A stretch of DNA of 64,000 nt, taken from NCBI GenBank assembly GCA_025200525.1, contig JANUSC010000368.1, positions 1 through 64,000 of the forward strand, read 5' to 3'. Positions 1 through 13,397 of the stretch are shown here, piece by piece (position 1 is the stretch's first letter; each line of letters opens with the position of its first letter). Position numbers and translations under genes: made by a program. The notes beneath the pieces were generated by a model. The model did not search any database and was not told the origin of the DNA. It saw only the letters and a list, made by a program, of their open reading frames with translations. This DNA is from Camellia lanceoleosa. Taxonomy: Eukaryota; Streptophyta; Magnoliopsida; Ericales; Theaceae.

Positions 1-909
1 ATTATTGTTTATATTTATATGACGTGAGCCCTTAAATTTGCTTAGCCTCAAGCAGCTGGGATCTTTTTCGCTGAGTTTTGTGTTGATTGGTCGGTGATCC
101 CCATGGACCTTTATACGCAGGTGGTTTTGAGCCACCGGCGCGGTGACTGGGGAGCCATCGCCCGGGGAATAGCGTTCGATAACCACCGAAAGAGATCGGG
201 AGATGAGCGGGAGGTTAGCTACCGTTTTCTCGTCGCTTGTCTTCATGTGACCTGGCCCCCACCGACGCTTACTTCACGCCGCACGGAGCGAAGGGCATAA
301 CGCTGGCTGAGGTTCGCGATCTACCGCGAAAGTGACCGGACGCGACGCATTGATCTCGCGAGTTTATTGGCCGTGGTATTTGGTCTTCAAGCATCGGGGG
401 CTACCGCTTTGCTTCCACTTCAACTCCAAGACCATTGGACATGGTGACCGACCCGCTACTTATGACTTATCTCGATCTCATGGGATATTTTTTCTCCGGC
501 TATCATGAATAAGTGGCTAGATGTCGGTCAGCGAGGAGGGATGCCGGTCGGGTTCCATGCCATGGTATCTGCTGCAGGATCGGGGTCATGGGAGATATCA
601 TCTCTGCTTATCGGGTCAGCGGGGTTGTTGTATCGCTGTTTGCTTGTTGTTTTGCCATCAGGCGTTGTGGTTTATCGCTGTTCGAGGTTATCTACCCCTA
701 GTTTCCTCTACGGTCTCCGGCGGTGCAGTGTATTACTTCTGCAAAATGATATACGGGCAACGGTTTTGTTCCTCTATTTGTCTTCCGCCTTATGTTTCAA
801 TTGCTGGTCTTGTAATCGCTTTTTATTATTGTCATATGCTCGTATGCCCCCTTTGTAAACTTGTAAATTTTATTGTTTTTAATTTGATGACTTTACTCAC
901 CCAAAAAAT
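1..909 (+). mobile_element. 3' end of a LINE (5'-truncated by the window edge)
   Basis: Non-satellite sequence of mixed composition, becoming T-rich toward its right end. It finishes with CCCCCTTTGTAAAC, a T-rich stretch and TTACTCACCCAAAAAA, after which satellite A starts at once. The other LINE in this window ends the same way (TTATTCACCCAAAAACAAAA), which is the usual 3' terminus of plant L1-type elements. The body does not obviously match the 3' UTR of the second LINE, so it is probably another family. No coding domain is visible; the open frames at 94-300 and 505-982 resemble nothing and look like chance. The identification rests on the terminal motif, the A-run and the abrupt satellite junction. 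The target-site duplication cannot be tested because the 5' end is outside the window. Confidence 0.6.
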
Positions 910-921
910 GAAAATAACATC

Positions 922-3027
922 ATTGCTCTATATTTTACTTAGAAAATTGCTTTTTAGGGTAAGCAAGGCCGGCTTGAGTTAAACCTTGGCTACTTGTCAA
1001 TGAAACAATTAGTGGCATATACAAATTAGTTCATCAACAAAACAGAAGGATGTAGAATGACCAGAACATTGCGAGAAACATTATTCTTGAGTGGCAGAAG
1101 AGAAAGCTTGAGGAAAAAAGGAAAAAGAAATAGATGAAAATTCAAAGGAATCAAATTCATCGCCGGACTGAGGAATTCAACACTTAGATGATTTCAAAAC
1201 TCCAATGAGGTGATTAAGCTCAACTAATGTCAAGCTACAAATTAATCGGTATCTTTTCAAATATGTCAGCTGAGCAACTTACCAATTTGCTTAATGAAAA
1301 CAATTATGGCCTAAATCCAATACCGAAGGTCTTTAGAACAAAATAGGTATGATGGAGAAAGTTATGGGAGAAACACTATTCAGTGAGGGCTGAGTTTAGA
1401 GAAAAGCGAAAAAGATAATGAAATTGAAGAAATCAAGTACAATCATCATTTGGACTTGAGAAATGGAATACTTGGATGATTTAGAAAAACCCTAAGTGAG
1501 GTGCTTAAGTTAAACCAATATCATGGGCATGCTTACTCATAAAATTTTTCTTGAGGCAAAGAAATGAGTTCTGTGTTAAATCCCACACTGCTTAATGAAC
1601 AATTAGTGGCCTAAGTTTAACTAATTCAAATTCTTTTTGGATTCTGAGAATTGAACACTGGGTGTCATAAAACACCCAAACGGGTGCTTAAGTTAAACTC
1701 ATATCGCTAATTCACACAACCCGTAAAAATTCTTCGGAAAGTTGCCAAAGAGAAGTTGAGTTGAAACATGGCTACTTGTGCTAATGAAACAGTTTAGTCG
1801 CCAAAGGCCAATTATTCCTAGAAAATAGGCATACGGAGAAAGTTAGGAGAAACATTTTTCTTTAGAGCCGGAAGTAAAAAGTTAGAGAAATGTATGACAA
1901 GGAAAGGAGAGAGAACTGTGTGGAATTCAAATTAACCTCGACTTGAGAATTGGAGCACTTTTGTTGGGTTTGGAAAAGCCAGTTCTAGAGGTTTTTTGTT
2001 AAACGCATATCATAAGCTGCCATTTACCCGTAAAATTTCTTTGTTGGGGGCTACGTAGCGTCGGCTTGATAAACTCGCCACTTCAATTATTCCCGCAACA
2101 AAATTGAGAAGGACGGAGAAGGTAGAGTAAACATTATTCCCTTTAGAAATGTGTTCTAAAAAGAAGCTAAAAAGAAAAGAAATAGGAAGAAAATCAAAAG
2201 AAATTCAAATACATCAAGTTGACTTGAGAATTCAAGACCAGATGAGTTAGAAAACCTTACATGAGGTGATTAAACTAAAATATTAAGCTGCCAATCAAAT
2301 TCGATAATTCTCTTTTCAATGGAGGCTAAGGTTAGTTAGTGTTAGTTAAACTGGCCACTTTGCTTAACGGAACAATTAGTGGTCCTGAAATAATTAGCAG
2401 TTCTACCGCAAAACGCGAGAAGGAAGGCGAAGCACTGATAAAGTTGTGAGAGTAACATTCTGTTGTTTGGTTTTGCTTTTAAGAGAAAGCAGAGAACTAC
2501 GAGAAATTTAAGAACGTAGTAAGCAAATTAAAATTCAACCATTTGGGACTTTGGAATTGAGCACTTATGTTGGCTTTAGAAAGATTAAATGAGGTGCTTG
2601 TATTAAACTGACACTGCTAACTCACATTTACTTAGAAAGCTCCTGCTCGAGGCTAAGCAAGGCTCACTTGAGTTAAACTGGCCACTTAAGCTAATGAAAC
2701 AATTATCGGCCTCAGCCTAATTTGTTCAGAGAAGAAAAGCAGAGAATACTTCAGAAAGTTGGATTAGGAAACATTATTTTTCTAAAGGTAGAAAAGAAAG
2801 TTAGAGTGAGAGAAAGAAAATAAGAAAAAATCAAGGTAACTCCACATTCATCTCTTTGTCTCAGAATTGAATTTAAAGTGACTAAGAAAACCCAAACGAA
2901 AGTGCTTAAGTTAACCTAATATCGCATAAACAATTGCTCGTAAATTTCTTTCAAAGCGTACAAGCAAGGTTGGTTTGAGCAACTGGCCACTTAAGCCAAC
3001 GTAAAACAAATTAGCAGCCTAATCTAA
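922..3027. repeat. Satellite A, degenerate left edge (monomer types 4-10)
   Basis: Begins inside a type 3/4 monomer at the LINE junction and runs through types 4, 5, 6, 7, 8, 9 and 10 in the normal HOR order. The sequence differs from the regular array by many substitutions and small indels, far more than regular copies differ from each other. This is the usual picture at the edge of a satellite array, where homogenisation is weak. Confidence 0.8.
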
Positions 3028-6000
3028 TTAGTTCGTTGATGAAAAGTAGAGAAGGATGTAGAAGACGAAGAAAGTTACAGAGAAACATTATTCTGAGTGC
3101 CGCAGAAGAGAATGTTTGAGGAAAAAATAAATAAAGAAATAAAACGAAATCAAAGGGAATTTAAATTCATTGTTTCGACTCTGAGAATCAACCCCCTGTG
3201 ATGATTTAGAAAAACCCAAATGGAGGTGATTAGTTCAACCACATCGTTAAGCTTGGCAATTAATCGTAAAATTCTTTCTTGGAGACTACAAGTTTATTTT
3301 GAGCAAACTTGCCGCTTGCTAATGAAACAATTAGTGGTTTAATCAGTTAGTTCCTAACAAAAATAGAAGGACGGAGAAAGCTGCAGGAAACATTATTCTT
3401 GAGAGCTGTGAAGAGAATGTTAGAGAAAAAGACCAGAAATCGAAAGAAAATCAAAGGAATACAAATCAGTTGCTTTTGGAATCGAGAATTGAACACTCAG
3501 TATTATTTAGAATATCTTAAATGAGGTCCTTAAGTTAAACAAATTTCGTTAAGTTACAATTACCTCGTAAAAATTCTCGAGACAAAAAATGCTTAGCCTA
3601 TAAAGTTAACGGCCACTTAAGCCATAATGAAACAATTAGTGGCCTAAGCTAATTAGGTTGCCACAACAAAACGAGAAATATGCTTAAGCAATTTTAGAAA
3701 AAGTCAGAGAGAGAAACACTGGCTTGCCTTGGATTGTTGAAGAGAACGTTAGGAGAACCAGAAATAGGGAAATCGAAGAATGCAAGCCAAGGGATCCTAA
3801 ATTGAAGACTACGCCACTTGAAAAGCATAAATGTGGTGCTTATGTTAAGCTGGTCAATTGCCGTTTATATTTTACTTAGAAAATTCGCCGTGAGGGTAAG
3901 CAAGGTCGTATTGATAAACTTGGCTGCTACTTAAGCTAATGGAAAAACAATTAGTGGTATATATGCAAATTAGGTCATTGAACAAAAATAGAGAAGGATG
4001 TAGAAGGACGGGAAATTTACGAGAAATATTCTTTGGAGGGCAGAAGAGAAAGTTTGAAAAGAAAAAAAGAAATAGATGCACCTAAAAGGAATTCAAATTC
4101 ATCAAAGCTTTTGGACTCTGAGAATTCAACACTTAGATGATTTGGAAAAACCTTAAATGAGGTGATTAAGTTCGACCAATGCCTAAGCTGCCACCAATCG
4201 TAAAATTCTTTTTCGAAGCTAAGTAAGCTTAGTTTGAGTTAAACTTGCCCACTTGCTTAATGAAACAATTAGTGGCTCAATCCAATTGGTTCCTAGAACA
4301 AATAGAGAAGGATGGAGAAAGTTATGAGAAACACTATTCGGGTGGAGGGCTAATGGAGAAAGTTAGAAAAAGATAAATGAAATTGAAGAGAATCAAGGGC
4401 ATACAAATTCATCATTTTGGACTTGAGAATTGAATACTGGATGACGAGAAAAACCTTAAGTGAGGTGCTTAAGTTAAAACTAATATCGCTAGTTAAGGAA
4501 GCATTTCATAAAATTTCTTCTTGAGGCAAAACAGCTGAACAGCTCTGTGGTTAAACTCGCCACTTAAGCCACCTAAACAATTAGTGCCCAAGTTTAACTA
4601 ATTCAAATTCACCTTTTGACTCGAGAACTGAACAATTTGGGTGTCAGCAAAATACCTTAAACGAGGTGCTTAAGCAACTCATATCGTCAATCTACAACTC
4701 CGAAAATTCTTCTTGAAAAGCTACAAAAGATAGTTTGAGTTAACATACTACTTAGGCTAATGAAATGCTTAGTTGCTCAAGCTAATTATTCCTAGAAAAA
4801 GATAGAGAAGGATGAGAAAGTTAGGGGGGAGAAACATTTTCTTGAGAGTCGAAGGAAAGTTAGAGAACGTATGATAAATAGGAGAGAATCAAAGGAATTC
4901 AAATTGAACTTTTTTGGACTTGGTGAATTTGAAAGCACTTTTACTGGCTTCTGGAAAAGCTTTTAAACGAGGGTTCTTGTTAAACGTATATCGTTAAGCC
5001 ACATTTACTCGTAAAAATTCTCTTGTTGTGTGCTGGTAAGCAAGGTCGGGCTTTGAGTTAAACTTGGCCACTTTTAATGAAACAATTAGTGGCATATACA
5101 AATTAGTTCATTGAACAAAAATAGAGAAGGATGTCCGAAGGAGCGGGGAACATTAAGTGAGTAAACATTATTCTCGGAGAACAAGAAGAGAAAGTCGAGC
5201 GAAAAAAAATAAAAAAGAAATAGGATGAAAACTCAAAAGAAAATTCAAATTCATCGCTTTGGACTTGAAAGAATTCGGCCACTTAGATGATTTTAGGAAA
5301 ACCTTAAATGAGGTGAGATTAAGTTAAAACTAATGTCAAGAGCTACAAGCACCATCGTAAAATTCTTCTTTCTTGAAGCTAAGTTAGGTTAGTGTTAGTT
5401 AAACTTTGCCACTTAAGCTAATGAAACAATTAGGTGGCTCGGAGCTAATTAGTTAATTCCTACAATTTAAAATGGGTATATGAAGGAAGGTGTTATGGAC
5501 TTTTACAGTTAGAGAACAAATATCTTATTTGTTTGGTTTGCTATTCGTGAGGGCTAATGGAGAAAGCAGAGAAAAAGGCTAATGAAATCTGAAGAGAATC
5601 TATACAAGGAATTAAAATTCATCAACCATTTTTGGACTCTCTTGAGAATTGAGCAGCACTTGGACTATTTAGGAAAAACCTTAATGAGGTGCTTGTATTA
5701 AATCGACAATATGCTAAAGCAGTTACGCTTACTCATAAAATTCGCTTTCTTGAGGCGTTAAAGGTCATCGAAAGCCTGGTGGTTAAACTTGGCCACTTAA
5801 GCTTAATGAAACAATTAATGGCTCCTAAGCTCTAATTTGTTCGTGAGAAGAAATAGAGAAGGACTCGAGAAAGTTGATAGAAACATTATTTTTCAAAGGT
5901 ATAAAAGTTAGAGTGGTAGAAAGAAAATAAGAGAAAAATCAAAGGAATTCAAATTCAATCCTTTTGGACTTGAGAATTGAACACTTGGGTGTCATAAAAA

Positions 6001-7400
6001 TACCTTAAACGAGGGTGCTTAAGTTAAACTCCATTATCGTACAACAATAACTCGTAAAAATTCTCTTTCTTGAAAGCCAAGCAAAGGCTGGTTTGAGTTA
6101 AACATGGCCACTTAGGCTAATGAAACAATTAGTCGCCTAAGTTTAATTATTCGCTGATGTAGAAAAGCATAGAGAAGGATGGAGAAAGTTAGGGGAGAAA
6201 CATTTTCTTGGAGAGCCGAAGAGAAAGTTAGAGGGAATGAAGGAGAAACAGGAGAGAATCAAAGGGAATTCAAATTCAACTTGTTTTGGACTTGAGAATT
6301 GGAGCACTTTTGTCATTTGGAAAAGCTTAAATGAGGTTCTTTGTTAAACGCACATCGTTAAGCCACATTTACTCGTAAAATTCTCTTTGTCAGGCCAAGT
6401 AAAGGTCACTTTGAGTTAAATCTCGCACTTCGCCTAATGAATCAATTAGTCGATAAGCCAATTAGTTCCTTTCGAACAAAATTGAGAAGGACTAGGAAGG
6501 CAGAGAAACATTATTCTTGGAGAGCAAGAATGTAGAAGTTTTAGTAAAAGAAAAGAAATAGGAAGAAAATCAAAAGAAATTCAAATACATCGCTTTTGGA
6601 CTTGAGAATTCAACACTCGATGAGTTAGAAAGCCTTAAATGAGGTGATTAAGTTAAACTAAAATATTAAGCTACAATTAGTCCGAAAATTTCTTTCTCGA
6701 GGCTAAAAGGTTAGTGTTAGTTAAATCTTGGCCACTTAAGCTAACGAAACAATTAGTGGTCCGAGCTAATTAGTAGTTCCCAAAGCGAAATGGAGAAGGA
6801 AGGTGAAGGACCTATAAAGCTAGAGAGCAATATTCGGGTTTTGTTTGGTTTGCTTTTGGAAGAGAAAGTTAGAGAACTAAGGAGAAATCGAAGAATGTAA
6901 AAGGAATTAAAATTCAACCACTTGGCCTTTAGAATTGAGCACTTATGTCATTTAGAAAAGATTAAATGAGGTGCTTGTATTAAACTAATACCGCTAACCC
7001 ACATTTACTTAGAAAGTTCGCTTCTTGGAGGCTAAGCAAGGTCATTGAGTTAAACTGGCCACTTAAGCCAATGAAACAATTACCCGCCTCAAACTAATTA
7101 GTTCAGAGAAGAAATAGAGAAGGACGGAGAAAGTTGATAGAAACATTATTTTCAAAGGTAGAAAAGAAAGTTAGAGGAGAAAGGAAGAAAATAAGAAAAA
7201 ATCAAAGGAATTCATATTCATCCTTTTGGTCTCGAGAATTGAACACTTAAAGTGACTAAGAAAAACCTTAAACGAGGTGCTTGTTAACCTAATATCATAC
7301 AAACAATTGCTCGTAAAATTCTCTTCTTGGTGGCTAAGCAAGGTTGGTTTGAGTTAAACCTGGCCACTTAAGCTAACGTAAACAATTAGTGGCCAAATCT
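3028..7400. repeat. Satellite A, rearranged HOR block (4.37 kb between phase points)
   Basis: The expected HOR step is 3.0 kb, but the next type-1 phase point is 4373 bp away. Reading the diagnostic segments gives types 1-7 from 3028 to about 5030, then a jump to type 4 (about 5090), then type 9 (about 5400, mixed with type 5 sequence near 5525-5560), then type 10 (about 5820), then types 6-10 (about 5940-7100), then type 1 at 7401. Monomer joins are hybrid, which points to unequal exchange or patch conversion between non-equivalent monomers. Confidence 0.7.
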
Positions 7401-10397
7401 AATTAGTTCGCTGATGAAAATAGAGAAAATAGAAGGATGAAGAAAGTTACAGAGAAACATTATTCTTGAGTGCGAGAAGAGAATGTTTGAGGGAAAATAA
7501 ATAAAGAAATAAAACGAAATCAAAGGAATTTAAATTCATTGTTTCGACTTGAGAATTGAACCCTTAGATGATTTAGAAAACCTTAAATGAGGTGATTAGG
7601 TTCAACTAATATCGCAAGTTACAATTAATCGAAAAATTCTCTTTCTTAGACGCTAAGCAAACTTAGTTTGAGTTAAACCTGGCCGCTTAAGCTAATGAAA
7701 CAATTAGTGGCCTAATCTAGTTAGTTCCTAGAACAAAATAGAGAAGGACGGAGAAAGTTGCAGAGAAACATTATTCTTGAGAGCTAGAAGAGAATGTTAG
7801 AGAAAAGATGAAGAAATCGGAAGAAAATCAAAGGAATGCAAATTCATCGCTTTTGGACTTGAGAATTGAACACTTAGATGATTTAGAATTACCTTAAATG
7901 AGGTCCTTGGTTAAACTAATTTCCGGTTACAATTACTCGTAAAATTCTCTTTCTTGGAGACAAAAAAAGCTTAGTTTATGTTAAACTTGGCCACTTAAGC
8001 TAGTCAAACATTTAGTGGCCTAAGCTAATTAGTGGCTACAACAAAGTGGAGAAGGAAGGTGAAGCACGGAGATAGTTAGAGAGAAACATTGGGCTTGTTT
8101 GGATTGCTTTTTGGAAGAGAAAGTTAGAGAACTAAAGAGAAATTGAAGAATGTACAAGGGAATTCAAATTCAACCCTTTGACTTTAGAATTGAACACTTA
8201 CGCTATTTGAAAAGCATAAATGTGGTGCTTATGTTAAGCTAATACCGCCGTTCTATATTTTACTTAGAAAATTCGCTTTTGGAGGGTAAGCAAGGTCATT
8301 GAGTTAAACTTGGCCACTTAAGCTAATGAAACAATTGGTGGCATAAGCAAATTAGTTCATTGAACAAAATAGAGAAGGATGTAAGAATGGGAACGCATGA
8401 GAAACATTATTCTTGAGTGGTAGAAGAGAAAGCTTGAGGGAAAAAGGAAAATAGAAATAGGATGAAAATCTAAAGGAATTCAAATTCATCGCTTTGGACT
8501 TGAGAATTCAACACTTAGATGATTTTAGAAAACCTTAAATGAGGTGATTAAGTTCAACTAATGTCGTTAAGCCACAATTAATCGTAAAATTTTCTTGGAA
8601 GCTAAGTAAGCTTAGTTTGAGTTAAACTTGCCCACTTGCTTAATGAAACAGTTAGTGGCCTAATCCAATTGGTTCCTAGAACAAAATAGAGAAGTATGGA
8701 GAAAGTTACAGAGAAACATTATTCGTGAGGGCTAGAGGAGAAAGTTAGAGAAAAGATAATGAAATTGGAAGAGAATCGAAGGGAATACAAATTCATCATT
8801 TTGGACTTGAGAACTGAATACTTGGATGATTTAGAAAACCTTAAGTGAGGTGCTTAAATTAAACTAATATCGCTGTGTTACAATTACTCATAAAATTTCT
8901 TTCTTGAGGCAAAACAGTCGAGCCAGGTTAAACTTGGCCACTTAAGCTAATGAAACAATTAGTGGCCTAAGTCATACGGAATTCAAATTCACCCTTTTTG
9001 ACTTGAGATTTGAACACTTGGGTGTCTTAAAATACCTTAAACGAGGTGCTTAAGTTAAACTCATATCGTCAATCTACAATAACTCGTAAAAATTCTTTCT
9101 TGAAAGCTAAGCAAAGATAGTTTGAGTTAAACATGGCCACTTAGGCTAATGAAACAATTAGTTGCCTAAGCTAATCATTCCTAGGAAAAAAAAATAGAGA
9201 AGGATGGAGAAAGTTAGGGAGAAACATTTTTCTTGAGAGCCAGAAGAGAAAGTTAGAGAATGTATGAGAAATAGGAGAGAATCAAAGGAATTCAAATTCA
9301 ACCTTTTGGACTTGAGAATTGAGCACTTTTGTCATTTGGAAAAGCTTAAATGAGGTTCTTATGTTAAACGATATCGTTAAGCCACATTTACTCGTAAAAT
9401 TCTCTTTGTTGGAGGCCAAGTAAAAGGTCGGCTTGAGTTAAACTCGCCACTTCAAGCTAATTAGTTCCGAACAAAATTGAGAAGGACGGAGGAAGTTGCA
9501 GAGAAACATTATTCTTGAGAGCAAGAACGTAAAGTTAGCTTAAAAGAAAAAGAAATAGGAAGAAAATCAAAAGAAATTCAAATACATCGCTTTTGGACTT
9601 GAGAATTCAACACTCGATGATTTAGAAAGCCTTAAATGAGGTGATTAAGTTAAACTAAAATATTAAGCTACAATTAGTCCGAAAATTTCTTCTTGGAGGC
9701 TAAGCTAGGTTAGTGTTAGTTAAACTTGGCCACTTAAGCTAATGAAACAATTAGTGGTCCGAGCTAATTAGTAGTTCCTACAAAGAAATGGAGAAGGAAG
9801 GTGAAGGACTGATAAAGTTAGAGAGTAACATTCGCTTGTTTGGTTTGCTTTTGAAGAGAAAGTTAGAGAACGGAAGGAGAAATCGAAGAATGTAAAAGGG
9901 AATTAAAATTCAACCACTTGGACTTTAGAATTGAGCACTTATGTCATTTAGAAAAGATTAAATGAGGTGCTTGTATTAAACTAATACCGTTAACCTACAT
10001 TTACTTAGAAAGTTCGCTTCTTGGAGGCTAAGCAAGGTCGGCTTTGAGTTAAACTTGGCCACTTAAGCCAATGAAACAATTATCGCCTCACTAATTAGTT
10101 CAGAGAAGAAATAGAGAAGGACGGAGAAAGTTGATAGAAACATTACTTTTCAAAGGTAGAAAAGAAAGTTAGAGAAGAGAAAGAAAAATAAGAAAAATCA
10201 AAGGGAATTCATATTCATCCTTTTGGTCTCGAGAATTGAACACTTAAAGTGACTAAGAAAACCTTAAACGAGGTGCTTAAGTTAACCTAATATCGCTACA
10301 ACAATTGCTCGTAAAATTCTCTTCTTGGTGGCTACAAGGTTGGTTTGAGTTAAACTTGGCCACTTAAGCTAACGTAAACAATTAGTGGCCAAATCTA
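7401..10397. repeat. Satellite A HOR copy 1
   Basis: 2997 bp between successive AATTAGTTCGCTGATGAAAA phase points. The ten monomer variants are in standard order. First regular copy after the rearranged edge. Confidence 0.85.
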
Positions 10398-13397
10398 ATT
10401 AGTTCGCTGATGAAAATAGAGAAGGATGTCGTAGGACGAAGAAAGTTACAGCGCCACATTAGTCTTGAGTGCCTGAGGAGAACGTTTGAGGGAAAAAATT
10501 AATAATGAAATAAAACGAAATCAAAGGAATTTAAATTCATCGTTTTGGACTTGAGAATTGAACCCCTAGATGATTTAGAAAACCTTAAATGAAGTGATTA
10601 GGTTCAACTAATATCGTTAAGTTACAATTAATCGTAAAATTCATTTCTTGGAGGCTAAGCAAACTTAGTTTGAGTTAAACTTGGCCGCTAAGCTAATGAA
10701 ACAATTAGTGGCCTAATCTAGTTAGTTCCTAGAACAAAATAGAGAAGGACGGAGAAAGTTGCAGAGAAACATTATTCTTGGAGAGCTAGAAGAGAATGTT
10801 AGAGAAAAGATGAAGAAATCGAAGAAAATCAAAGGAATGCAAATTCATCGCTTTTGGACTTGAGAATTGAACACTTAGATGATTTAGAATTACCTTAAAT
10901 GAGGTCCTTGTTAAACTAATTTCGTTAAGTTACAATTACTCGTAAAATTCTCTTTCTTGGAGACAAAAAAGCTTAGCCTATGTTAAACTTGGCCACTTAA
11001 GCTAATGAAACAATTAGTGGCCTAAGCTAATTAGTTGCTACAACAAAATGGAGAAGGAAGGTGAAGCACCGGAGAAAGTTAGAGAGAAACATTGGGCTTG
11101 TTTGGATTGCTTTTGGAAGAGAAAGTTAGAGAACTGAAAGAGAAATCGAAGAATGTACAAGGGAATTCAAATTCAACCCTTTGGAGAATTGAACACTTAC
11201 GCCATTTGAAAAGCATAAATGTGGTGCTTATGTTAAGCTAATACCGTTTCTATATTTTACTTAGAAAATTCGCTTTTTGGAGGATAAGCAAGGTCACTTT
11301 GAGTTAAACTTGGCCACTTAAGCTAATGAAACAATTAGTGGTATATACAAATTAGTTCATTGAACAAAATAGAGAAGGATGTAGAAGGACGGGAACGTTA
11401 CGAGAAACATTATTCTTGAGTGGTAGAAGAGAAAGCTTGAGGGAAAAAAAGGAAAAAGAAATAGGATGAAAATCGAAGGAATTCAAATTCATCGCTTTGG
11501 ACTTGAGAATTCAACACTTAGATGATTTTTAGAAAACCTTAAATGAGGTGATTAAGTTCAACTAATGTCGTTAAGCCACAATTAATCGTAAAATTCTTTC
11601 TTGGAAGCTAAGTAAGCTTAGTTTGAGTTAAACTTGCCCACTTGCTTAATGAAACAATTAGTGGCCTAATCCAATTAGTTCCTAGAACAAAATAGAGAAG
11701 GATGGAGAAAGTTATGGAGAAACATTATTCGTGAGGGCTAGAGGAGAAAGTTAGAGAAAAGATAATGAAATTGGAAGAGAATCCAAGGGCATACAAATTC
11801 ATCATTTCGGACTTGAGAATTGGATACTTGGATGATTTAGAAAACCTTAAGTGAGGTGCTTAAATTAAACTAATATCGCTGTGTTACAATTACTCATAAA
11901 ATTCTTTCTTGAGGCAAAACAGTCGAGCCTGTTAAACTTGGCCACTTAAGCTAATGAAACAATTAGTGGCCTAAGTCATACGGAATTCAAATTCACCCTT
12001 TTGGACTTGAGAATTGAACACTTGGGTGTCATAAAATACCTTAAACGAGGTGCTTAAGTTAAACTCATATCGTCAATCTACAATAACTCGTAAAAATTTC
12101 TTCTTGAAAGCTACAAAGATAGTTTGAGTTAAACATGGCCACTTAGGCTAATGAAACAATTAGTTGCCTAAGCTAATTATTCCTAGGAAAAAAATAGAGA
12201 AGGATGGAGAAAGTTAGGGAGAAACATTTTTCTTGAGAGTCGAAGAGAAAGTTAGAGAACGTATGAGAAATAGGGAGAGAATCAAAGGAATTCAAATTCA
12301 ACTTTTGGACTTGAGAATTGAGCACTTTTGTCATTTGGAAAAGCTTAAATGAGGTTCTTTTGTTAAACGACATCGTTAAGCTACATTTACTCGTAAAATT
12401 CTCTTTGTTGGAGGCCAAGTAAAAGGTCGCTTGAGTTAAACTCGCCACTTCACCTAATTAGTTCCCGAACAAAATTGAGAAGGACGGAGGAAGTTGCAGA
12501 GAAACATTATTCTTGAGAGCAAGAAATGTAAAGTTAAAAGAAAAAGAAATAGGAAGAAAATCAAAAGAAATTCAAATACATCGCTTTTGGACTTGAGAAT
12601 TCAACACTCGATGAGTTAGAAAACCTTAAATGAGGTGATTAAGTTAAACTAAAATATTAAGCTACAATTAGTTCGATAATTCTCTTTCTTGTAGGTTAAG
12701 TTAGTTTAGTTTTAGTTAACCTTGGCCCCTTAAGCTAATGAAACAGTTAGTGGTCCGAGCTAATTAGTAGTTCCTACAGCGAAATGGAGAAGGAAGGTGA
12801 AGGACGGATAAAGTTAGAGAGTAACATTCGCTTGTTTGGTTTGCTTTTGGAAGAGAAAGTTAGAGAACCAAGGAGAAATCGAAGAATGTAAAAGGGAATT
12901 AAAATTCAACCACTTGGACTTTAGAATTGAGCACTTATGTCATTTAGAAAAGATTAAATGAGGTGCTTGTATTAAACTAATACCGTTAACCTACATTTAC
13001 TTAGAAAGTTCGCTTCTTGGAGGCTAAGCAAGGTCATTGAGTTAAACTTGGCCACTTAAGCTAATGAAACAATTATCGCCTCAAATAATTAGTTCAGAGA
13101 AGAAATAGAGAAGGACGGAGAAAGTTGATAGAAACATTATTTTTCAAAGGTAGAAAAGAAAGTTAGAGAAGAGAAAGAAAAATAAGAAAAAATCAAAGGG
13201 AATTCATATTCATCCTTTGGTCTCTCGAGAATTGAACACTTAAAGTGACTAAGAAAACCTTAAACGAGGTGCTTAAGTTAACCTAATATCAAGCTACAAC
13301 AATTGCTCGTAAAATTCTTCTTGGTGGCTAAGCAAGGTTGGTTTGAGTTAAACTTGGCCACTTAAGCTAACGAAACAATTAGTAGCCTAATCTAATT
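10398..13397. repeat. Satellite A HOR copy 2
   Basis: 3000 bp, ten monomers in standard order. The purine block of monomer 1 is unusually divergent near 10425-10500 (GTCGTAGGACG, CAGCGCCACATTAGTC), unlike all other copies. Confidence 0.85.

Noticed and set aside
94..982. Short open frames near the left end
   Set aside because: They overlap each other in different frames, show no domain, and lie in what reads as a LINE 3' end.
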